64,000 nucleotides of DNA from Gorsachius magnificus. Lineage: Eukaryota; Chordata; Aves; Pelecaniformes; Ardeidae. Positions 24,701 through 36,857 of this stretch are shown here, in pieces. The notes beneath the pieces were generated by a model. That model was not told the DNA's origin and did not search any database. It worked only from the letters and a program-made list of their open reading frames with translations. Numbering within the stretch: the first letter of the stretch is position 1; the number at the start of each line of letters is the position of its first letter. The translations under genes and the position numbers were made by a program. Where the stretch lies: NCBI GenBank assembly GCA_034008185.1, contig CM067082.1:87543684-87607683 (forward strand), read 5' to 3'.

Positions 24701-26194
24701 TTTTACCTCAGAAAGTGTAGTTCCTTACACTGACATGAGTGGCACCTTTCTGAGAAGCGCTTGCTGCTACTGTCATGATTTTTAGGTGGAAACCCGTATT
24801 GCCTGGCACAGGCCTCACTACTGGGGGCTGATTCAGATTACATGGCAGGTCTGAAAATAAAGCCTCTTGTTTAGGCTCCTGAATTTTCTTGCACTTCTGT
24901 GGTTTTCCTCGGTGATCCTGAAGAAAAATACCAGTGGCCATGCATCACCGATACCTAGAAAAAGCTATTCAAAGCTATTTGCACTCCTCTTTACTTTTGG
25001 TATGTTCTGCTTCTGTTGTTTGATTAGTTGGCTGTCAGAAAAGAAGATGACATACTAATTACTTTTGTAATTGTTATACCAGTATAGTGCTGGTAGTCAA
25101 TATTACTGTGGTCTGCAGTCAGATTTCTCTATTATTACATATTACTATGCATCAGTGATTCTTGATGATATATGAAGGGAATATTACTGGGGTTTTTAAC
25201 TTCCCAAGGAGGCCTGGAAAGCACCCTGAGAATGTGAGTGCTAATTATGGAGGTGATGGAGACAAATTCTTTCCTCTTTGCTGAAATATATCCGTAAGAA
25301 AACAGTAGAAACCAGAAAAGTTTGGATGGTCAATAGTAGCTCTGTTTAGTGTTTAGAAGAGCTTGTGGAGAGTATTATGTATTGCTAAAACTTATGGGAG
25401 AACAGACAAGACATTTGCATTTCTCTGTTCTGTGGGATACGTATAGCTGTTCTTTGATAAAAGTCTCCTTTAATGTTGTGTGTAAGAAATCAGGTCTTTC
25501 CTTTGAAGTCAGAAGGAAAAAGTAAGGAATTAAATTTTCTGTTCTCTGATTCCCCCCAGATTTAGATAATTTATCTTAGAACTTTATTAAAAAGAGGATT
25601 TTAGTTTTCCAGGTTTTCTTTTTCCATATGCATGGGGTTTGTGGCTCATTGAATTGAAATATATTCCTGTTCCCTTTCTCTAGTCTGTAATTCTACCCCC
25701 AGTGTTAAGACTGATTTACTTTTGTTTCAAAACATCAGACCTTAGCAAGACCATATAGGTAAATTTCTATGAAAAAATTACCTGGATGTCTTCCTTACTT
25801 CTCCTGTCACCACTTTTAAGTGATGTTATACTGGTATGCATTTGATAACAAAGAGATGGAAATTCTGTTTGTCAAGCTGTTCTCAGAAAACACCCTAATG
25901 TGATCAATGCCTAACTCATGGAAGAGTTAGGAGGTATCAGATGAAGCCAGAGTGGCTGGTTCAGAAAACCCAAAAATCGGTGTTTCTTCAGAAAAGACAC
26001 AGCAATGCACTGAAATTGCCAGTTGCAGGGTGCTGCAAATGCTTATGTTAGCATGGTTCAAGAACTGGGCAAGTTTATGGATGAGAAGCATGATGATTAT
26101 CTCAGACAGAGAAACCTGTTGAATTGCAGATTGAGAAAAACTGAGAGAGCATTTGGGGAAAGTACCTTTATGTACAGCTTTTCCTATTACGTGC
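24701..26194. other. no gene seen
   Basis: Unique AT-rich sequence. The right-hand 200 bases may include diverged upstream sequence of the ancient CR1 end at 26195. Confidence 0.5.
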
Positions 26195-26290
26195 TTCTCT
26201 CAGCATTCACTTTTGGCCATTGTCAGGTACAGGATGCTGGGATAAACAGACCTGTGGCCTGACCCAATCTGGCTGCTCTTAGGCTCTTGT
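26195..26290 (+). mobile_element. ancient CR1-type LINE 3' end (amniote)
   Basis: The block GGCCATTGTCAGGTACAGG, followed by ATGCTGGGATAAACAGACC and GGCCTGACCCAATCTGGCTG, matches what I know as the 3' end of old CR1 lineages abundant in turtles and crocodilians (CACTGTCAGAGACAGGATACT, then TCTGACCCAGTATGGC). Divergence is high, as expected for an insertion predating modern birds. The sequence immediately upstream (about 26000-26195) may belong to the same element but cannot be aligned confidently by eye. Confidence 0.75.
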
Positions 26291-29200
26291 GTTACCATGC
26301 TTTCATACAAATATCTTAAATCATAGAAGGCCCACAGGATATCTGTGGAGTTGCTCAGAGAAGAAACCAATAGCGTTTCTTTGCAAAACTGCTCTGCTCA
26401 CCAGTGTGGCTTGTGCCTTAAACCAGTTCTTTTCCAGGCTGACAGCTTCTCACCATTTGAAGTGCTCTTACCAGGGTCCAGGCTATCAAAAGGGGCCTCA
26501 TGCTGCTATCCACTTTGTTAAAGAGAAGTTGGTTTTATATTTAGTGGTGCATGGTACAGATGAAACAAATCACTCCTATAAACTCAGCAAGATGAATAGG
26601 TCCTGTTGAAAACCAGCAAGGAAGGCTGAATGGAAGATTAATATGCAGTCCCAAGTTATGCTTCCCACAACTTTTATTGATTATTTGGAAAGTAAAAAAA
26701 ACCCCATGATTTCTTATATAAGTCAGACTGAAATTCTTCTGCAACCATTATTAAAAGAAGAAGATAATTTGTCTGGGAGGAGAGCTCTTTGACTGGTCTC
26801 TGTTTGAGGGGCAAGAGGTTTAAAAGCTTCCTGTTATCACTTCAGTGTTGTTTACCAATGAATTCTCAAAATAAGCACAGAATTCACAAATAGAAGAATT
26901 GTGCTGCTTAGGGGCTTCTCCACGCTAGAAGATCAGCCTGGGCAATAGGAAAGGACCTGTGATCTTTTGGTTTCTTCCACTTTTGGCTCTGAGGCTGACT
27001 TGTAACTATGATTAGGTGACTCTCACTATGCTTATTGTAAAGGTGTGACAGTAAACATCTCTGTTCTGAGAATTTGATAGGGAATTTGAATGCCTTCAAA
27101 GTTCAGGGACTGGATGAAGGATAGACTGTAATCATGCAGTGTGTTGTGTGATGCTGTGCTGTTTGAAGATCATCCCTGTGATGGGTTAGACCTTATCGGT
27201 CCCTCTGTTACCCCTCTTTTGTACTTAGGGGAAAAGTAACCATTTAATCCTACATAATTTCCTCAGCTGCTTTGTGGATGACCTTGTTGAAGACGTGCTT
27301 TCTGGGTTAGGGGAGCTTCTTAGCTGTCAGAAACCTTTCAACACGATGTAAATAGTCTAATTTACACAGAACAGAGAACCACAACATCTTCTCTCCTTTC
27401 CCAACCAATCAGAAGTGCAGTATCATTCATTTGCTAGTCTTAATTATGGTGGTTTTTTTCTTTTATTATTATGAGTGCTTTCCAAATCATTACTGCCTGG
27501 CTGCAAAGGGAAAGTTCTGACCAAAATATGAATCTATAGCGTGTCATCTAAAGGGTGTGAAAAATTATATCCTATAAGGTCCAATGCTTTGTATTGATCT
27601 TACAGAAGAGACAAATCTCATGGGTCAAAGTTGAAGTGATATGGACAAGCAAAATCAATAATAATTTTAAAAATAGGCATTTTTTTCCTTTTCTGTTACT
27701 AATTCATGAAAATAATACAAGAACACCATAAGACTTGCACATTATTGATGTTTTACAGATTGCTACTTTTTTTTTTTTAATTAATTATGTTTTGGAAAAT
27801 ATTTTTTGCCGACATCCAATTGGCAAAAAGGTGTTTTCAAAGCTGAAATCAAGCATTTCTATAAGAATAGATCTGGCTTCTGTCGTGGCATGACTAGTGC
27901 AAGGTTTTTTCCACAGACATGACCATATTTTCTAGACACTTGTGCTGACTCATTTACTGAATCTTAGTCTTTTTAGACTTGGAAAGATCAAGATTTTTCT
28001 TTGTTTTATGCAAACAAAAACAGATCCTCTGAGCTGGAATTTTTTGGAAAGCTTTCCATCACTGAATAAATGGTAGCAGATTTGGAATAAAGCTGATTGC
28101 TTGGGAAACCCTGCAGTCATTGAACCTCTAGATCAGGCCTCTGGCCACTGGGTATGGGATAGGAGGCACACTGTCCTATCTGCCCTTAAAAAGAGTCAAA
28201 ATCTAGGAGAAATCTCAATGGCTGAAATTATTCCAGAGCTTCTCTGGCTCTTTTAGACTGGTTTGTATTTGATCTAGCATCATTTCAGGTTTCAGCAGGG
28301 AAGTTTCATGCAGCTTTACCCTGTTACCCCCTCTTTGCCAGCACACGGAAATTTAGTTGAGAACGGGATAGCTTTTTTCTCTTAGGAAAATCAGGCTGTT
28401 GTGGATTTCTGCCATGTACAAATAAACCTCTTCTACACATTAAAGACGGCCCCCAGTAGTGAGTTCCATGACACCCACTCATCAGTGTCCACCTTCTTGA
28501 ATACTTATGTGCTGGCATGATCACATTAGTGTCCTTGTTGATGACTAAAATGGAGGCTATCATTCTACAACATATGCATAAATTTCTGTTGGCAGGCACC
28601 TCAGAGACTGAGATCACTCATTTCATAAAAATAAAATAAAATTATAAACCAGATTTGAATTATTTTTTTAAACAGCTCAAGAAAATGCTTCTTTTCCATC
28701 TTCTCTCTTTCAGTAAGTACTCCTAGTATTTTGCTTCTTCCTATGTCTTGTGTCGTGGCCTCTTGCTTGAAGAGGAATAAAAATGGGCATAGACCATGAT
28801 GACTTTTTCATTGGCAAAATTTTGTCTTGCTGTTAAATATTGTTATTATTTGAAGTCCTCGAACTGTGCTCTGTACTGAATAGACCAGTGGGGAAAATGT
28901 CACCCCTAAGAGTGTTTTTGGCTCCTACTAAGAGCCTGTTGCAAAGAGCATGCCTTGCGCCTTGTATAGAATAACTTGCTAACCGGAGACCATGTGTGTA
29001 AAAATCAAATTTAAACAAACAATTGTTTAATTTAAAGTTCTTCTAATTAAACTTCCCAAAAAACCCAAAAAGAGCTTGTTTGAAAGATTCCATAATTAAG
29101 CAGCCACTTAGTCCAGGAACGTCAAAATCCTTCTTTCCCAGGGACAGCTGACGTGGGGTTACACCCATGTAGCCAGTGGCAGAATCCAACCAAAAGTACA

Positions 29201-29340
29201 TATAAAACTCTTTCTACAAGCATTTACAGAGTGCAGTGGGAAGTGGGTGGAAGGAGTGTAACAGAGCAGATTGAAGTGGAGAAAGAAAAACAATAGGTAC
29301 AAATTTCTACCAGTTTCCTCAGGCATCCATAGCAGCTGCT

Positions 29341-29360
29341 TAATGATACATGTATCATTA
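29341..29360. repeat. perfect 20-base palindrome
   Basis: TAATGATACATGTATCATTA is its own reverse complement over all 20 bases and has no spacer. It could be a symmetrical protein binding site or a small cruciform-prone site. No function is implied by context. Confidence 0.9.
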
Positions 29361-32300
29361 TATCTTGGAGTAGTTGGAGGGCAGAAGCAGACTTGATTAC
29401 ACTACAGACAATTGTTTCACAATAATTCTGGACCATTTTTCATTAGCTGTCTCCCCTCACAGCAAAACGAGGGATAATTTTTTTAAAAAAAAATCTTATA
29501 CCTCTAGAAGGTTGTCCAACAGTTAAAGATTTTTAATAATTCATCATGCGAAACATCTTGAGCTAAATACTAAATTTCCCAGCAATAACAACAAAAGATG
29601 AATGAAAGGAGCTGAGGTTAACTTGCTCTGATAGAAACAAAAGGGTAAATAAAAAGAATGATGCTATCACTTTTCCATGATTTATCAGTACATTTTTATT
29701 ACACCCTCTGCTTTGACATGTTTTGTCACTCAGTCTGTTGAGCCAAACCAGTTCATTCCAAGCAAGCTGATTAAGTAACTGATTAAAACGAAGCAGCAGA
29801 TTTGTCTGCCTATAATCATTTACCATCACACAAGCAATAGGTGGCAGGCCTTATTGGTGAGTACAGCTGCTGACATTACCTTTTAGGAAAGATAAGGACT
29901 TTTGGGTTTGATCAGCTGGCCCAGCTCATCAGGCCACAAGGTGATATGACTAGTGGTGCGAGCAACAACTTTTATGGCAATTGCCATGTTTTCTTGCTTT
30001 TGAACCACCTTTAAAAAGAGATGACTCATTCATAGTAACATTTAAATGTGAGGCTCATTAAATGGACTTAATGTACCCGGCTATTAGCAAGGAGCTCTTT
30101 GTAGGAGGAGAAGTCTTGTTACCTATTTTAGGTCTGCTCAAGATACACTGTGATTGCTCCTCAGGGCAAGTAAAAGTGACTAAGCTCTTAAAGTCCTGAA
30201 AATTATATAGCCTAAAATGGCAGCTTGTTTAGAGGACTTCTTCAGGTAGAAATGAGGAGGTGATGGGAGCTGAAGTGCAAGGAACCATTTCAACAGTGGT
30301 AATAACATTTGCCTGCTACCCCAAGGATAGGCAGCACCTTCCACAGGACTCAGAGCTGGGGTAAAAAGTTGAAGCAAAAGACCTGCTGCTCCAGACTTGC
30401 TGTTCATTCTGCTGAGAGGAAGGAAAAGTTGTTAGTGACTGCAAGGAGCCCCCCAGAAATAGCTTCTGTCTTCTCACCTCTCTCTCAGAGGTGGGAGCCA
30501 GCTTGGCTTTGCAGCAAAGGCAAAACAGGTGATGGTGGTGGTCTGCATCATTTGGCATTTGTTCCTAAAGCCTGTTTTGGGTGCCTGAGGATGCAGCTGG
30601 ATACCTAGGATTTACCAAAGCGTATTAGAGAAGTGAAATGAATGGGAATGAGTGTCAGAGTCTTAAACCAACATCTATGGTTGGTTTTGAACACACCTTT
30701 AGGGGTGTATCTGCCTGCCTGCCATGGTGTGTACTTAGACACAACAGGCTCTCCCTGCAAGATGTTTTGAATACTGCTGTGATGAATTAATGCACTAGCT
30801 GTCTGCCTTTTTGAAATGCCTAAACTTGGGAAGTCAAAACAAGAAGCCACTGCTGTTCAGGATCCTCGTGTGGGACATCCTCATAGGCAATAGTGTGTCT
30901 TGTGAGCAGAACAATGTGAAGCAGGTGCCACAAATGGCACAAATGCTAGATTCTGATTCTTCATCTGCTGGTAGAAAATGCATTTTTTCTTTCCTAAGAG
31001 GACCATATATTTTCAAATTACACAAAAAAAATCTTGTAACCCTTAGGTGTTGAGTTCTTAAAATACTGAAAAGTGATGATATACTCTAAATGCATCTACA
31101 GTCCCTACTTCAACTTGGTTATTGATAAACTTAAAAGTCCTTCAAATATAAGGCCACTGGACGCGCTTCTTAAAATTGCTGGTTTAGCAAGTGATTCTGC
31201 AATCAAATGTGTTTTGAAGTGCTGGGTCCTGCACTGATCATTCTATTGCAGCCCAGACACTTCTTTGATCTTACTCAATTCATCATTGTCTTGTTTGAAG
31301 GTTGTAATTTCAGTAAGTTTTCAGAGAAAAGGAAGATAGCAGCTAACCACAGAACAAAGCAAACTGTAAAACATCTTGCCATGTTCGTTTTTCCATTGCC
31401 CTAGCAATTGATGCTGTTGCTTCCCTTGCCCTGTTGAGTTATAGCTTTAGTAAAGCATTGCCAGATTCAAGTCAGAAGGCCTCTTCTGGCACTGCAGAAT
31501 GACAATTCTTATCTGTTTTCTGTAGCCTGACATTTTCCGTAAGGCCTGGAAGGTTTGGTTAATAGGGTTTGTCAAAAGGGAGCTACAATATAAAACGTTG
31601 AAATATGGAATGAGAGCAGAGCAGAGAACCCGTGTCACGTTAAATGTTACCAAAGCAATTTCTAGGAGACTAATTATTCACAATAGATAACTAAATTGTA
31701 AATCTCTCTTACAAGTGGGGGACTGAATGTGAGTTTCCTTGGAAAGCAGTTCTGAAGTCTGCTACTTTAATAGCTAATACATACGGAAAATGGTAGATGT
31801 GCCAGAGGCTTTAGAAGAGGAGAGGTCAAAGGATGAAGGGACAATAACTCCTGGATTCATTCACTCTGCAAGTCCTGAAAAGATATATTTGCATCATAAA
31901 ACGCCTGATAGACTTTTTTTTTTAATAGTCTGATATTGAAAGCATTCCGATATGATAATTCCCTATGAATATTGCTAACTAGAGAAAGGATGAAGGGACA
32001 GACATCAGAAGAGGGGCATCTAGATATGCTTGAGGGTGCTTAGCCAGAATTTGAAAGAACAGTGGTAATGAGGTACCTCCTAAAATTCCATGGCCTGCCT
32101 TTTGGGTGCAAAGTCCCTTCTAGGATGGTAATTGTGCTTGCTAATGCCCCTGTGAAATCCTGCCTCCTATTACCTGAAATAGCACATAATGGGTAGTCTG
32201 TGCCCTGAGGAGGTATTTGTGCCTGTCCTTTCTATTATGAGGCGTTTTGTGAGAGAAGAGGACAGGTAGTAGACAGTGCCTATGAGAAGAGGCTCTCTGA

Positions 32301-33260
32301 GATATCCTTTTGGGATAGTTCATGCAACTTTTCTTGCTTCTGTTCCCTAGATTGCTGCTCAGCCTTATGAATGCCTTTCGATATTCTTATTTATTACTAA
32401 GTAGTTTTTAATAAGTAGATGATGCATTGTGGCACAAACTGTATGTCTGACCATAGTTTTCCTGTTATTACCGCTGGTCTCTTTCTTTATTATTGCTTCT
32501 GTTAGTGTTTGCCTTGGAAATATACGGAGACTTACCAAGACAACACCAAGACAACGTGCTATGCAACTGGAAGCGCATTCCTAAGAAACAGGGCTGTAAC
32601 TATACCGCAGGGTGGCTGAACTCTTCCTTCTGGACTGAAGGCTACCATCCAGCTCATTAGCAAAACCTCCTTAAAGAAGCTCTTGCTTCTTTATCAAGTG
32701 CTAAAGGGGGAAACTGTTCAGAGCATACCAGGTAGGTATCATAATTTCCTCCCTGGTGTCTCTCTCTGCAGCTGTGAGATGAAATAAATGTAATAAGATT
32801 ATCTCTGGCAAAGCATGTGCTCATAAATGGGGCTCTAACTCTTGGAGTTGTTGGGGATTAATGAGGAATGTTTATTTCCGGAGTAATTGCATTAGACATG
32901 ACATAAATGTAGATAGAACGGAGGAGAGATGGATTTCTTTTCTTCTGCTTGCAAAGGAATATGCAAGCTTTCAAGAGTTCACTGTTTTGGAGCAATTTTG
33001 CAAATTCCATTATTCTTTGCCATGAACATTAAAATGTTCTTTTTGCTTTTTCTATTGATAGCCAACAGTGATGTGTATAACTGGCAAAGAGCAAAACCAG
33101 TACCTTTGGCTAGGTAGTGACCATGATGATACTCTTAACACTTCTGTATTGTGATGGCGGAGGGTGCTGTTACCTGCAAATGCATTTGTATAGCTGATGA
33201 ATTGCATGGGCTTTAAGCAACAGACCACAGATTCCTGTTGCCTGGACCTGGGATTAATGC

Positions 33261-33278
33261 CTCCAGCCTAGGCTGGAG
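33261..33278. repeat. perfect 18-base palindrome
   Basis: CTCCAGCCTAGGCTGGAG is a perfect palindrome of relatively GC-rich composition centred on CCTAGG, within otherwise unremarkable sequence. Confidence 0.9.
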
Positions 33279-35906
33279 AAGCTGAATTGGTCTGGTCAAA
33301 GCTGATGGTTTCAGCAGAATTTCAGGACTTTGTAGTTTTGATGGATTTTCAAATAGTCTGCTCTAACAGGCAGGATGATTCTGTCTATGCTATTACATTA
33401 ATATCTTGGATATGACCGTAGCAGGCTAGTTATAGGTGATGTGCATGAACATCATGATGTGTAGAGCAGCCTTGTGCAGTAACTGCATGCATCACACAGT
33501 CACTGTGTTTGCACAACAGAGTTGAGGTTTTTGGAGCTGACTTGTTAATTATGCACCTCTCATTAAGACTGATGAATCTTTAACATATCAAATTTATTTT
33601 GCTGCACTGTGCATCTAAACCAGAACTATTTATGTTCACAAAGTCAAGACCAGAAATACAGCAAGTCTTGTCCAGAGGAAGTATTTCTTGTCTGTCTTAT
33701 ATTTATGTCTAGACGACAACCAGTGGATTGTTACATCAAGGAACAAACTGTCAAGAAACTACAGAGAGGAAGTGTGGACTCTTTTGCTAGTGAAGTCATT
33801 CTGTACACCAAAATGTTCCTAATTCTTAAGCTGTTGGCACTATCATACTGCGGAGGTCGTTCTAGGAAACCACTGTTTTGGGCACTCTTTAGATCAGCAA
33901 GGTTAATATGGTGGTTCACCTCACAATTTTAATATGTATTTTCAGAGAGCTTAGACTTTATCTGCAGTAAAGCTACTATTGCTATCTGTCATAGATGAGC
34001 CATAATTACTGGTAACCATGCATCTAATTCTTTCTGTGCACTTAATTTGTATTCAATTTCATTTAAATGACTGGCAATAAAATAGTAAAGGACAGTATGG
34101 TACCAAACAGTACAGTAAAATAAGTACAAAAGCAGAATCAACGTTTCCTGAGTTTGAGTATGACTTGATTTGCCATACAAGGCAGCAGTTCTTCCATTTC
34201 ATAGTCTGTCAGAGTTGCAGGACAAGGCAGTGCTTCATAGATGATCTACAATAAGTGGTTGCTACAGTAAAACATATGGAGAGAGGTGTGTAATAGGGAA
34301 AAGAGGACCCTAGAGTCTGGGGGATGGGCAGTGAAAAGGGGGAGTAAAGGTCTGACCTTCTCAGAATAGCCTCCAGTATTTTCATCTGGGTAAGGTATAG
34401 AGATTCTCTTCCCCCCAGTGTACATGGTATTCCTGAAGTTTCCAGTCACTCTGGGACTTCTGTTAGTCCAGAAGCTAGTGGCACAAGATGGCATATTCGC
34501 AAAGGTTTCGGTTGTAAGAACTGTCTTTCCACTAGGGGATACAGAGAAGAGGCAAGGACGTCATCCCTGACCAGCTGGGAAATCTGTCTGACGCTCTTCC
34601 TCTGCCAGTCATTCATATCGTGATCTGTGTTAGTTCTCAGATCTGGGTTGCTCCATTTGGGAGTCAAATTCAATTTCATAATTAAAGGAATCATATTATT
34701 ATTATACAGTGAGGAACTAGTGATTGATGGGGAGGATGAAAGTGGGGGTTCTTAGCTAACCCCTTTTCTAATATTTTATAGCTATTGAGGCCAGACAAAA
34801 ATGATGGTTTGGATGCCCTAACACGCACTGAATTTTAGCCCATAGAGGTGAATGCAGTAAGCATTCAGGACACAACTGAGTTCTACAATATCTGAAAACC
34901 ATAAAAAAAACCTGTAAATGTGAAAATTTAACTTTTCCTGGACTATATGGGAGTAGGGGCTTTCTTTGTTTGCTTTGGTTTTTTCACAGCTTTGAATTTA
35001 TAATTTAGTTTAAGCAGCTCTCTTGCACAGGTGATTTTCAAGTGAGAACTATTTTGTGGCAATCTTTGCATTGACTGATGCTTGTATGAACCACATCTGT
35101 TCTGTCCTTATTTTTGGTGAGGAGCCCTTAGTCAAACAGAAAGTCCAGCAGTGAGAAGGTATAAAATGGGCTGTGGGCAAAACAACCCCATTTCTAGTGA
35201 TTTTTCCTCCCTTCCTTCTAGGCACTCACTCGAGCCTGTTAGTAATTTGTTCAACAGTCCACACATATGCGAGGATAGAAAAATGAAATCTTTTCGGAGT
35301 TCTTTGCATTAACAAGTATTTACTTCCCTGTTAAAAGTGTCACAGAGCAGTGAAATAAACGTTCTGAGAAAGGTGTCCTCTAGTCATATAGTTGCGATGG
35401 AGCCAACTTACTCCAGAAATGTGATGGAAATGCACCAGGGAGGTGGAGCCACTGGGATGCTGCCGAGTGACTTCCTTCTGGTATTAAATACTGAAATTAA
35501 TATGAGATTTTCCTAAATAGGGGCTGCCAGAACAGGTTGTAAGTGATACTGATGTCTTTTGAGACCAGCACATAATAACGTGTTCTGGTCATGTCCTTAT
35601 ATTATACGGAGTTGATAAAATCTAGGATTATAAATTGTTCTGCTAGCTGTTATTATCCATACTAAATGATTTCTTGATACTTCAAAAAAGAAAACTAATG
35701 CACAATTAAGAAAATGCCATTGCTATCTCTTGCACAAACCACCTTGTAATATCATCAGCTACAGCAAATAAGTCTATTTTAGTACAGAATTATATACTTT
35801 AATTGATGGTTAAAGTTCATTCGTTTTAATATATTTATTATATAAACATACAGGATGGCTGAAGTAGAGGGAAGAGCATTCTGGGTTGCATGTTCTTTTT
35901 CTTTAT

Positions 35907-36857
35907 TGTGGTGGGTTGACCCTGACTGGGCACCACGTGCCCACCAAAGCCACTCTATCACTCCCCTCCTCAGCTGGACGGGGGAGAGAAAATATAACGA
36001 AAGGCTCATGGGTTGAGATAAGGACAGGGAGATCACTAGGCAATTACTGTCATGGGCAAAACAGACTTGGGGAAATGAGTTTATTACCAATCAAATCAGA
36101 GTAGGGTAATGAGAAATAAAAAATAAGTCTTAAAACACCTTCCCCCCACCCCTCCCTTTTCTGGGGCTCAACTTCACTCCCAGTTTCTCTACCTCCTCTC
36201 CCCAAGTGGCGCAGGGGGAAGAGGAATGGGGGCTGGGGTCAGCTCATCACACGCTGTCTCTGCTTGCTCCTTCCTCCTCAGGGGAGGACTCCTCACCCTC
36301 TGCCCCTGCTCCAGCCGGGGCCCCCCTGGCCCAGTCCTCCCGACCGGCCCTGGCCACAGGCCCTGCCAGGAGCCCCGGGGTCACAGCCTCCTTCAGGCAG
36401 CCCCCTGCTCTGGCATGGGGTCCTCCCCGGGCTGCAGGTGAGGATCTACTCCTCGTGGGCCTCCCTGGGCTTCAGGAGCACAGCCTGCCCCACCGTGGGC
36501 TGCACCCGGGGCTGCGGGGGAATCTCTGCTCTGGCGCCTGGAGCCCCTCCTGCCCCTCCTGCTGCACTGGCCTGGGGGGCTGCAGGGCTGCGCCTCTCAC
36601 ATCCTCTCACTCCTCTCTCCGGCTGCAGTTGCTGTTGCTCAGGGCTTTTTTTTTCCCCCTTCTTAGCTATGTTACCCCAGAGGCGTTACCACCACCGCTG
36701 ATGGGCTCGGCCTTGGCCAGCGTTGGGTCCTTCTTGGAGCATGGGCTGGCATGGGCTCTGTTGGACACAGGGGAAGCTTCTGGAAGCTTCTCACAGAACC
36801 CCCCCCCCGTAGCCCCCCTGCCCCCTTACCAAAACCTTGCCACATATACCAAATACA
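35907..36857 (+). mobile_element. solo LTR of an avian ERVL-like endogenous retrovirus
   Basis: A block of about 951 bases starts TGTGGTGGGTTGACC and ends CCAAATACA, giving the TG...CA ends of an LTR. It matches my memory of a widespread avian ERVL-type LTR (GTGCCCACCAAAGCC, CACTCTATCACTCCC, CTCAGCTGGACGGGG, GATAAGGACAGGGAGATCAC). Flanks are TTTAT on the left and TTTGT on the right, a possible 5-base target duplication with one change. A perfect TTTAT also lies 4 bases further on, at 36862-36866. No gag, pol or env sequence and no second LTR are seen within the window, so this is a solo LTR left by recombination. It holds a TATA-like stretch (35991-35997) and AATAAA (36115-36120). Its 3' two thirds are strikingly GC- and CpG-rich against AT-rich surroundings. 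Orientation is inferred from the TG/CA ends and the remembered consensus. Confidence 0.82.
36115..36120 (+). promoter_or_regulatory. AATAAA hexamer inside the solo LTR
   Basis: An exact AATAAA lies about 210 bases into the LTR, consistent with a retroviral polyadenylation signal, although the hexamer is also common by chance in AT-rich DNA. It is not known whether it is used here. Confidence 0.3.

Larger units (their letters stand above)
26291..35906. other. no gene seen: long intron-like stretch
   Basis: About 9.6 kb with no recognised transposon. It holds two perfect palindromes (29341 and 33261), a 14-base palindrome ATGGCAATTGCCAT at 29974-29987 inside a dense block (29860-30110), and a weak splice-flanked 45-base segment on the minus strand at 32536-32580. 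Confidence 0.5.

Noticed and set aside
32536..32580. 45-base minus-strand segment between CTGTTTCTTAG and GTAAGTCT
   Set aside because: The splice-like edges are decent, but the encoded peptide (cysteine and small residues) is not protein-like and the segment is very short. I could not separate it from chance.
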